Positions 1 through 5,445 of a DNA stretch of 6,264 nucleotides are shown here, one piece after another; position 1 is the first letter of the stretch; every line of letters begins with the position of its first letter. The notes under the pieces were generated by a model that saw nothing but the letters and a program-made list of their open reading frames with translations, made no database searches and was not told the DNA's origin. Made by a program: the position numbers and the translations under genes. Origin of the DNA: an uncultured Actinomycetes bacterium (lineage in GTDB: Bacteria > Actinomycetota > Acidimicrobiia > Acidimicrobiales > Microtrichaceae); the NCBI GenBank assembly GCA_903953195.1, contig CAJBIS010000048.1:1-6264 (forward strand), read 5' to 3'.

Positions 1-2281
1 CCGGGAGCGGCGTCGGCGCCGGCGTGGCCGGAACCGTCGGCAGCACCAACGCCGACGGCACGTCGCCACCGCGCTCCACAGTCACGGTCGTCGTGCCGTT
101 CTCGATGGTGCGGAACTTCCAGAGCGGCACCTCGCCACCCGGCGCCAGGACCGTCACCCGCAGACGTGAACCGGCACGGATCCATGCGGCCGCCGGGTTG
201 ATGGGCACGCGGACGTCGACGAACTCACCCGGAGTGAGGCGGGCCTCGTCCTCCTGCCGGTGGGTCTGGACCGGATAGGTCTCGGTGCTGCGCTGCTCGT
301 CGAGCTTGCGCTGCGACGCCCGGAGCCAGCCCGACGTCAGGTAGGTCTCCTGCCCGTCGGGGCGGACCTCACTCAGGGTCACCTGGAGATCCGTGTCGTC
401 CCCGCTGGACGCCACCCGGAGGTCGAGGCTGCCCGGCCCGGCGATCATCAGATCCTCGTCGAGTTCGTCCGTCACGTAACCGAGTCCACGACCGTCGGCG
501 ACCGGCTGCCAGTCGTAGGGCTTGTCGGCCGAGTACGCGACGCTGCCGTCCGCGGCGCTGACCGCCGGCCGCGCCGCAGGGTCGGCCAGGTACTCGTCGC
601 GTCCGGCGGCGGCGTCAGCGCTGTCCGACACGAGCCGGCCGTTCTCGGAGAGTGTCCACCGAGTGGCCTGCGTGTTCGCCGGCGGCCACTGGTCGAAGGT
701 GAGCTCTGCGGTCGACTGCAGTGAGCGCGGCCCCAGTGGACCGGCCCCGACCTCCATGAGGATCCGGATGCGCGGGTCCTGTTCGAACGTCGCCTTCGCC
801 GCAGCGACGTCCGTGGTTCCGGCGAACCGGGTCTGTTCGAGCGGCGGGGACGCTGCGGAACCGATCTGGCCGTAGAGCTCGCCCGACAGGCTCAGCACCA
901 GCGGCGGGATCTCGGGGATCTCGTCGCCGACGAACAGGTCGAGGAACTCGACCCAACGCGGCAGGATCTCGGGAGCCAGCGCGTCGTTGTGGTTGCCGTT
1001 GTACATGGTCACCCACACGTCGGGGTTGTCGTCGAGCTGCTCGATCACGTTCACCCAGTGGCTGCCCAACTGGTCGTCCTGCATGGCGCCGACCAGGAAC
1101 ACCGGCACGTCGATCTTCGCCGCCCAGTCGGCGGGGGTCCGGCGGTCGTAGAGCTCGGGGATCCGGAACCCGTTGGCGTCGAGCAGCTTCAGCGCGTCGA
1201 TGGTCTGCAGCCGGAGCTTCTGGTTGTCGGCACAGGTCGTGTCGCCACGCTCGATCAGCACCTTCGCCCACTTCTGACCGCCCTCGAGCGCCGGCCGGGC
1301 GTCGTTCTGCCGTTCGGTGAGCCAGCCCTTGGCGAACCCGTTGTTGAAGATGCCGCCGGGGAATCCGATGCCGTCGTACATGTCGCCGAGCACTGACATG
1401 GGAGCGAGCGCGGCCAGGTGCGGCGGACGGGTCCCTCCGACGAACAGCTGGCTGTAGCCCGAGTACGAGATGCCGACCATGCCGACCTTGCCGCCCTTGA
1501 CCCACGGCTGTGCGGCGACCGTCTCGACTGCGTCGTAGCCGTCGTAGATGGACGGCAACCCGAAGAGGTCGAAGTCGCCGCCGGAGCAACCGGAGCCACG
1601 GATCTGGACGCTGACGACCGCGAAGCCGAGCAGCGGGCTGATGAGTGAGCCGACGATGGTCGACGACGACGGCGCGAGCGGGTCCTCGGGCGCGTTCGGG
1701 TCCGTGATCCTCGCCACGATCGACTGCACCAGATCACCGGGGCCGGCGACCTCGTAGCCGGAGTACTCGATGAGGGTCGGGAACGGACCGTCCTCGACCT
1801 TCGCGCCCGGCGGCAGGCGCAGTGTTGCGGCGAGGGTGACGCCGTCGCGCATGCGGATGTAGTTGAGACCCGGCTGCATCTGCTGGCCGTCGTAGAGCGT
1901 CTGCGGCGGCGTGTCGGTCTCGGCGAGCACCGAGAACGCCGCCGACCGTGCCGGGTCACCGCTCCCCCGCTGCTCGACGACGTAGTCCGCCCCCGGCTGC
2001 ACGCTGCGGAAGACGAACGATCCGAGTCGGTCGGTGGTGCCGGTCGCCACGTCCGTGCCCTGCGCGTCGACGAGCACCACCTCGGTGTCCGGCGGCGCAT
2101 CCACGACGCTGGCCTGGTTGATGCTCCCGAAGGAACGGAACGTCGCCTCGGTCGCCGGTGGGCGTTCCTTGGTGGCGGTGCCGCCGCTGTCGGTGCACGC
2201 ACCGGCGAGCAGCGCCGTCGCCAGCAGGACCGCTCCCGCGATCCGACGCGCGGTCGTGGACGTGGTTCCCCCTGAACGCAT
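1..2281 (-). CDS. CocE/NonD-family (peptidase S15) serine hydrolase, predicted lipoprotein; 3' end outside window
   Basis: An alpha/beta hydrolase of the CocE/NonD (X-Pro dipeptidyl-peptidase S15) family, which cleaves ester or amide bonds; the substrate cannot be told. At least 760 residues are visible with no stop before the left edge. The ATG at 2281 is the earliest possible start, because an in-frame TAG lies four codons upstream. Residues 1-29 form a lipoprotein signal: arginines 12-13, a hydrophobic stretch 14-26, then LLAGAC with Cys29 as the lipidation site. Residues about 48-120 resemble a small beta-sandwich of the carboxypeptidase-regulatory type. The catalytic domain runs from about 139 (NYIRMRDGVTL). 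It has the QIRGSGCSGGDF region, the nucleophile in GISYSG (Ser272), a likely acid at Asp403 (GAMQDD) and His431 (NGNH). The Asp-His distance of 28 equals that of CocE. The PepX_C-like jelly-roll spans about 530-745, followed by a Pro/Thr/Ala tail. CocE itself is about 575 residues and cytosolic, so this is an enlarged, exported form. It lies 79 bp downstream of the MFS gene and is probably cotranscribed with it. Confidence 0.9.
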   Translation of the reverse strand, partial: MRSGGTTSTTARRIAGAVLLATALLAGACTDSGGTATKERPPATEATFRSFGSINQASVVDAPPDTEVVLVDAQGTDVATGTTDRLGSFVFRSVQPGADYVVEQRGSGDPARSAAFSVLAETDTPPQTLYDGQQMQPGLNYIRMRDGVTLAATLRLPPGAKVEDGPFPTLIEYSGYEVAGPGDLVQSIVARITDPNAPEDPLAPSSSTIVGSLISPLLGFAVVSVQIRGSGCSGGDFDLFGLPSIYDGYDAVETVAAQPWVKGGKVGMVGISYSGYSQLFVGGTRPPHLAALAPMSVLGDMYDGIGFPGGIFNNGFAKGWLTERQNDARPALEGGQKWAKVLIERGDTTCADNQKLRLQTIDALKLLDANGFRIPELYDRRTPADWAAKIDVPVFLVGAMQDDQLGSHWVNVIEQLDDNPDVWVTMYNGNHNDALAPEILPRWVEFLDLFVGDEIPEIPPLVLSLSGELYGQIGSAASPPLEQTRFAGTTDVAAAKATFEQDPRIRILMEVGAGPLGPRSLQSTAELTFDQWPPANTQATRWTLSENGRLVSDSADAAAGRDEYLADPAARPAVSAADGSVAYSADKPYDWQPVADGRGLGYVTDELDEDLMIAGPGSLDLRVASSGDDTDLQVTLSEVRPDGQETYLTSGWLRASQRKLDEQRSTETYPVQTHRQEDEARLTPGEFVDVRVPINPAAAWIRAGSRLRVTVLAPGGEVPLWKFRTIENGTTTVTVERGGDVPSALVLPTVPATPAPTPLP

Positions 2282-2337
2282 CGGCTGAACCTACTGCCTC
2301 GGACCCAGCAGCGGGTCACGCACGTGCAGGTCGGCCA

Positions 2338-2355
2338 CGTCGGCTCGTACCGACG
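2338..2355 (-). other. Small hairpin between the MFS and hydrolase genes
   Basis: A perfect 6-bp stem (CGTCGG / CCGACG) with a 6-nt loop begins 5 nt after the stop of the MFS gene on the minus strand. There is no T-tract after it and the stem is short. It could attenuate transcription or stabilise the upstream message, or it could be chance in GC-rich DNA. The rest of the 79-bp gap (2282-2360) shows no convincing promoter and no strong Shine-Dalgarno for the hydrolase, only AGG about 10 nt before its ATG. Confidence 0.25.
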
Positions 2356-2360
2356 GTCGA

Positions 2361-3983
2361 TCAGGTGTCGATCGGCTGACCCTCGGGCTCGCTCTCGGCG
2401 GTGACGGCGACGAGTTCGGTCGGCAGGTTCGTCGTCAGGAACATGGAGGCGACCACGACCAGTCCGGCGAGCAGGAGCCCGGTCCGCAGCCCCTGGAGCT
2501 GCGCCTGGGAGTAGGCGTTCACCAGCGCGTCGGTCTCGGCGGGGCTCACCCCGGCCGCGGTGGCCGCCACCGCCACGTCCGCGCTCGGGACGAAGGCCAC
2601 GCCGCTCTCGAGAGCGATCCCGACCTGACTCTGGACCGCGTCGCTGATCGCCGGGTCCTTGGCGACGATCGAACCGAGCGCCGTCGAGAGTCCGCCGATC
2701 ACGACTGCACCGATGAGTGCCGTGCCGAGCGCCCCGCCGAACTGCTGCGCGGTCCACTGCATTCCGCCCGCCTCGCTCCGACCGGCCTCGTCGACCGACG
2801 ACTGCACGACGTTGCCCAGCTGCGACGCCAAGAGCCCCATGCCGACGCCGAGCACGCCCATGGCGGTCAGGAACGGTGCGGTCGCGATGTCCGGATCGAT
2901 GAGCGAGAGCAGGCCCAGGTCGGCGATCAACAACACGACGAGCCCGGCGCGCACGATCGTGCGAGGTGGCCAGCGCCGCGCCAGCACCGGACCGAGCGCC
3001 GAGGTGGCGAAGAGCGCGACGGACACCGGCAGCATGCGGAGCCCGGTCTCGAACGCGTCGTAGCCCTGCACCACCTGCAGGTAGAGCGGGATCGAGAAGA
3101 ACACCCCCATGAGGATCAGGTTCTGCGCGCCGAACATGGTGAGCCCGGAACGGAGACTCGGGATGCGCAGTCGATCCAGGTGCACGAGCGGCTCGCGACC
3201 CATCGACTCCCGGCGGCGCTGCCACTTCACGAACAAACCGAGCAGCACCGCGCCCCCGGCGATCACGAACGGCGTGAGCGACAGACCGAACGGTTCGATC
3301 GGCGAGTTCTTCGGCTGGAACCAGCCCCACGAACTCGACTGCAGCACGCCGAACACCACCAGGCCGAGCCCGAGGGCGGACAGCACCGACCCGACGACAT
3401 CGAGTTCGGGCGGCTCCCCATCCGGTCGGGAGTCCGCGAGCACGCGGACGAACAGGAGGATCACGATGGCCACCACGACCTCGCCCGCGAACACGTACCG
3501 CCAGGTCAGGTTCGTCGTCACCCACCCGCCCAGGATCGGGCCGACGGCCACACCGGCACCGGCGACACCGCCGAGGACGCCGAACGCCGCGGCGCGCTCC
3601 TTGCCCCGGTAGTTGCTGGCGACCAGCGCGACCATCGCCGGCATCACCAAGGCGGCGCCCACGCCCTCGATCACCGACCAGCCGAGAATCAGCGCGCCGA
3701 CGTTCCACGAGACGGCCGTGAGACCGGAACCGACCGCGTACACCGCCAGCCCGATCGTGAAGGCACGCCGACGCCCCCACAGGTCACCGAGCTTGCCGCC
3801 CGTGATCATCAGCGCCGCCATCACCAGCGCGTAGAACGTGATCGCGGCCTGAATGGTCGTGACCTCGGTGTCGAAGTCCTCGACGAGCTGACTGATCGAC
3901 ACGTTCATGACGGCCTGGTCGAGAACCATCAGGAACTGCGCGGCGGCCAGTACCGCGAGCGCCCGGCGGTTCACACGGTCCAC
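2361..3983 (-). CDS. DHA2-family MFS transporter (EmrB/QacA-like drug:proton antiporter, 14 helices)
   Basis: A 540-residue inner-membrane transporter of the major facilitator superfamily, DHA2 (14-TMS) branch, which exports drugs or metabolites using the proton gradient. Visible signatures: the helix-1 motif LMVLDQAVMNVSISQL (residues 18-33, Asp22), motif A GKLGDLWGRRR (63-73, Asp67), motif C VAVGPILGG (145-153), WRYVFAGE after helix 5 (161-168), the QGYDAFETGLRMLP stretch (306-319) typical of DHA2, and GGMQWTAQQFGGALGTALIG (406-425). A polar loop at about 440-495 precedes the last helix (about 500-517), as usual in this family. The length is normal. The start is a GTG at 3983; the frame has no ATG/GTG/TTG further up before a TGA. 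A second GTG at residue 4 (3974) has GGTGG a few bases upstream and may be the true start. Substrate unknown. Its downstream neighbour is a lipoprotein hydrolase, suggesting joint handling of an exported or toxic ester/amide compound (inference). Confidence 0.94.
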   Translation of the reverse strand: MDRVNRRALAVLAAAQFLMVLDQAVMNVSISQLVEDFDTEVTTIQAAITFYALVMAALMITGGKLGDLWGRRRAFTIGLAVYAVGSGLTAVSWNVGALILGWSVIEGVGAALVMPAMVALVASNYRGKERAAAFGVLGGVAGAGVAVGPILGGWVTTNLTWRYVFAGEVVVAIVILLFVRVLADSRPDGEPPELDVVGSVLSALGLGLVVFGVLQSSSWGWFQPKNSPIEPFGLSLTPFVIAGGAVLLGLFVKWQRRRESMGREPLVHLDRLRIPSLRSGLTMFGAQNLILMGVFFSIPLYLQVVQGYDAFETGLRMLPVSVALFATSALGPVLARRWPPRTIVRAGLVVLLIADLGLLSLIDPDIATAPFLTAMGVLGVGMGLLASQLGNVVQSSVDEAGRSEAGGMQWTAQQFGGALGTALIGAVVIGGLSTALGSIVAKDPAISDAVQSQVGIALESGVAFVPSADVAVAATAAGVSPAETDALVNAYSQAQLQGLRTGLLLAGLVVVASMFLTTNLPTELVAVTAESEPEGQPIDT

Positions 3984-4031
3984 CGGTGGGTCGACGAGAT
4001 GGTCATCGGCTCACGCTACCGAGACCGGTGG
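3980..4031. repeat. Two ACCGGTGG copies 42 bp apart, possible operator pair
   Basis: ACCGGTGG occurs at 3982-3989 and again at 4024-4031. The first copy is part of a perfect 10-bp palindrome, CCACCGGTGG (3980-3989), which overlaps the GTG start of the MFS gene. The second keeps the palindromic ACCGGT core. The 42-bp spacing is about four helical turns, which would put both sites on one face of the DNA. This would suit a dimeric repressor (TetR or MarR types often control MFS pumps), but no regulator gene for it is in the window. Chance occurrence in GC-rich DNA is possible. Confidence 0.3.
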
Positions 4032-4090
4032 CCCGTCGGACCGACTTCCGCAACTACGCTCGACCCGACTCAAGTGAAAGGTAGTCACAC
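3984..4090. promoter_or_regulatory. Divergent intergenic promoter region between the MFS unit and the SHOCT gene
   Basis: The two divergent genes must both be promoted from this 107 bp. Actinobacterial TANNNT-type -10 candidates are TACGCT at 4055-4060 (plus, 30 nt before the SHOCT ATG) and TAGCGT at 4013-4018 read on the minus strand (about 30 nt before the MFS GTG). Neither has a good -35 box at 17 nt. The region also contains the paired ACCGGTGG copies listed separately. The -10 assignments are tentative. Confidence 0.4.
4076..4081 (+). promoter_or_regulatory. Ribosome binding site of the PLDc_N/SHOCT gene
   Basis: GAAAGG lies 9 nt before the ATG at 4091. This supports that ATG as the start of the small membrane protein. 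Confidence 0.6.
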
Positions 4091-4498
4091 ATGGGCGCAC
4101 TGCTCGGCGCAATCAACCTCGGGGAACTCCTCTGGTTGATGCTCGCCATCTTCTTCATGGTCATCTACTTCATGATCCTGTTCACCATCCTCGGGGACCT
4201 CTTCCGGGACCACGACACGAGCGGTTGGGTCAAGGCCGCCTGGATCATCGGTCTGATTCTCTTCCCGTTCCTCGTCGCGCTGATCTACCTGATCGCCCGC
4301 GGCGGCGGCATGGCGAAGCGGGCGCAGGCCGCTCAGGTCGAGGCGCAGAAGCAGTTCGCCGAGTACGCCCGGAACGTGGCCGCACAGTCCGGCGAGGGCA
4401 CGGCAACCGACGAGATCGCCCGGGCGAAGCAGCTGCTCGACTCCGGCACGATCTCCAACGAGGAGTTCGAGGCCCTCAAGGCCAAGGCCCTCAGGTGA
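4091..4498 (+). CDS. Small membrane protein with PLDc_N and C-terminal SHOCT domains
   Basis: A 135-residue protein of a type common in Actinobacteria, with no defined biochemical role. Residues 11-34 form a first membrane helix. GDLFRDHDTSGWVKA (35-49) and the second helix WIIGLILFPFLVALIYLIA (51-69) make the phospholipase-D N-terminal (PLDc_N) two-helix module; no HKD catalytic motif follows, so it is not a phospholipase. A charged, Ala/Gln-rich helix (74-98) links to a SHOCT domain at 107-134 (DEIARAKQLLDSGTISNEEF, then EALKAKAL), a short helical hairpin thought to mediate oligomerisation or protein contacts. The ATG start is supported by GAAAGG 9 nt upstream. It diverges from the MFS gene and is separated from the GAF-ANTAR pair by a hairpin and 236 bp, so it is probably its own transcript. 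A membrane-anchored accessory or stress-related scaffold is a guess. Confidence 0.88.
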   Translation: MGALLGAINLGELLWLMLAIFFMVIYFMILFTILGDLFRDHDTSGWVKAAWIIGLILFPFLVALIYLIARGGGMAKRAQAAQVEAQKQFAEYARNVAAQSGEGTATDEIARAKQLLDSGTISNEEFEALKAKALR

Positions 4499-4503
4499 GC
4501 GTC

Positions 4504-4547
4504 CGGTGCTCCGGCTCGGCGGCGACGAGCCGCGGGCCGGAGCACCG
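4504..4547 (+). terminator. GC-rich hairpin after the SHOCT gene, probable terminator
   Basis: Starting 5 nt after the TGA at 4496-4498 is a 12-bp perfect stem, CGGTGCTCCGGC (4504-4515) with GCCGGAGCACCG (4536-4547), enclosing a 20-nt loop. An alternative inner stem, CGGCTCG (4512-4518) with CGAGCCG (4526-4532), can also form. No T-run follows, which is common for actinobacterial hairpin terminators. Two mutually exclusive folds could instead indicate a regulated terminator or attenuator ahead of the ANTAR genes. Confidence 0.5.
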
Positions 4548-4734
4548 ACCCAGCACTCCCGGGCGTGCGGCCCGGACACGGCGGTGGACTTCATCCACAT
4601 CGCCCGCCGCACGATTCCGCTCAGGAGGGTGAGCGACTTCCGATCGCCCGCCACCGCTCCGAGAGGCCCCCAACCGTGACGTCGACCGATCCCCGCGAGC
4701 GTGCCGCCGCCGGCGCATCGAGCCGGGCGGACAC
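4548..4734 (+). other. Structured leader region before the GAF-ANTAR pair
   Basis: Non-coding as far as I can tell. It holds a perfect 6-bp hairpin CCGGGC/GCCCGG (4559-4575, 5-nt loop). A second hairpin (4580-4604) has a 4-bp GGCG/CGCC outer stem, a 2-nt bulge, a 5-bp GTGGA/TCCAC inner stem and a 5-nt loop. A consensus AGGAGG at 4623-4628 abuts a GTG and has no start codon at a normal 5-10 nt distance. No clear -10/-35 pair is visible. Neither loop is the six-base loop with A at position 1 and G at position 4 that known ANTAR target RNAs carry, so it is not an obvious ANTAR site. Confidence 0.35.
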
Positions 4735-4738
4735 GTGA
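4629..4738 (+). other. Two mini-ORFs chained by GTGA overlaps into the first GAF-ANTAR gene
   Basis: GTG 4629 opens a 16-codon frame (MSDFRSPATAPRGPQP) ending at TGA 4677-4679. GTG 4676 overlaps that stop by 4 bp and opens a 20-codon frame (MTSTDPRERAAAGASSRADT) ending at TGA 4736-4738. GTG 4735 overlaps that stop in turn and starts the GAF-ANTAR protein. The second mini-ORF has a GAGAGG (4661-4666) 9 nt upstream. Leader peptides that couple translation into the regulator are possible. Short open frames and GTGA are frequent in such GC-rich DNA, so this is weak evidence. Confidence 0.2.
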
Positions 4739-5445
4739 GCGACGATCGCTGGACGCGGATCTCGGACCTGCTCGCCGACGCCTCCCGTGGCGATCGACTC
4801 GGTGACCGGATCGTCCGGGTCGGCAACGATCTGCTCGGCGCACCCCGCTCGTCACTGTCCCTGGTGGTCCGGGGGGCTGCCAGCACGATCAGCAGCACCG
4901 ATCCACTGGCCCACGACCTGGTCGAGCAGCAGTTCCTGATCGGCGAGGGCCCGTCGTTCGACGCCTCCACCGCGGACGCCCCCGTCGTCGCCGACGATCT
5001 GGCTCACGCGACCGCCCGGGTGCGGTGGCCGACGTTCGCCGAAACCGCACTCGCCAACGGCGTGCACGCCGCCCACGCGTTCCCGCTGCGGGTCGGCGCC
5101 GCCCGCCTCGGCATCCTCACCAGCTTCCGGCCGCGCGCCGGCGCGCTCACGTCGGACGAATTCGCCGACGGTCTCGTGCTGTCGTCAGCGGCGACGCTGC
5201 TCCTGCTCACCGAACAGGCCGCACAACCGACGGGCGCTGCGGCCGAGAGCTTCCGGCCGGGCCTCGACGCCCAGGGACTCGTGCAGCGCGCTGCCGGAAT
5301 GACATCCGAACAACTCGGGATCTCGATCGTCGACGCGCTCAGCCTGATCCGCGGGCGCGCCTTCGCCACCGACACGACCGTGCTCGACGTGGCCGCCCAG
5401 ATCGTCCGCCGCGAGCTCAGCCTCGAGGAAGGGGAATCGACATGA
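4735..5445 (+). CDS. GAF-ANTAR regulator with atypical ANTAR core (first of tandem pair)
   Basis: A cytoplasmic 236-residue regulator with an N-terminal GAF sensor fold (about 18-162) and a C-terminal ANTAR RNA-binding domain (about 172-229). ANTAR proteins bind dual-hairpin RNA and act on transcription termination. GAF landmarks are IGEGPSFDAS (69-78), the VRWPTFAE stretch (96-103) and HAFPLRVGAARLGILT (114-129). In the ANTAR domain, LVQRAAGMTSEQLGISIVDA (182-201) and ATDTTVLDVAAQIVRREL (211-228) match the AxGM...LGxxxxEAL...DVAxxVVxRxL pattern of actinobacterial GAF-ANTAR proteins, not the classical EQAKG form. The protein contains no cysteine. The GTG at 4735 is the earliest usable start, since the open frame upstream (from 4633) has no ATG, GTG or TTG; GGGCGG just upstream is a weak ribosome site. 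Its TGA overlaps the ATG of the next gene (ATGA), indicating coupled translation and probably partner proteins. Ligand and RNA targets are unknown. Confidence 0.88.
   Translation: MSDDRWTRISDLLADASRGDRLGDRIVRVGNDLLGAPRSSLSLVVRGAASTISSTDPLAHDLVEQQFLIGEGPSFDASTADAPVVADDLAHATARVRWPTFAETALANGVHAAHAFPLRVGAARLGILTSFRPRAGALTSDEFADGLVLSSAATLLLLTEQAAQPTGAAAESFRPGLDAQGLVQRAAGMTSEQLGISIVDALSLIRGRAFATDTTVLDVAAQIVRRELSLEEGEST
5429..5434 (+). promoter_or_regulatory. Ribosome binding site of the second GAF-ANTAR gene
   Basis: AAGGGG, inside GAGGAAGGGGA, lies 7 nt before the ATG at 5442 and within the end of the preceding gene. Together with the ATGA overlap it fixes this ATG as the start. Confidence 0.65.

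Noticed and set aside
2338..2355. Hexaloop hairpin as a possible ANTAR target
   Set aside because: The loop on the transcribed strand is TACGAG, lacking A at position 1, and no second paired hexaloop hairpin lies next to it.
1255..3780. An 841-codon open frame on the minus strand
   Set aside because: It spans the two convincing genes in a shifted frame, its product is Arg/Ser-rich low complexity, and it has no domain signature. It is a GC-driven shadow.
3180..4139. A 319-codon plus-strand frame opposite the MFS gene
   Set aside because: It is antisense to a clear transporter, very rich in His/Arg/Asp, and runs through the divergent promoter region into the SHOCT gene. It is not a plausible protein.
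4091..4498. Phospholipase D function for the small membrane protein
   Set aside because: Only the N-terminal two-helix PLDc_N module is present; there is no HKD motif and the protein ends in a SHOCT domain.
4559..4604. Two adjacent hairpins as the dual-hairpin ANTAR target
   Set aside because: Both loops are five bases (GTGCG and CTTCA) and do not fit the known six-base A..G pattern.
4085..4855. A 256-codon minus-strand frame across the SHOCT gene and leader
   Set aside because: It shows no domain, lies antisense to the SHOCT gene, and its composition is that of a shadow frame.
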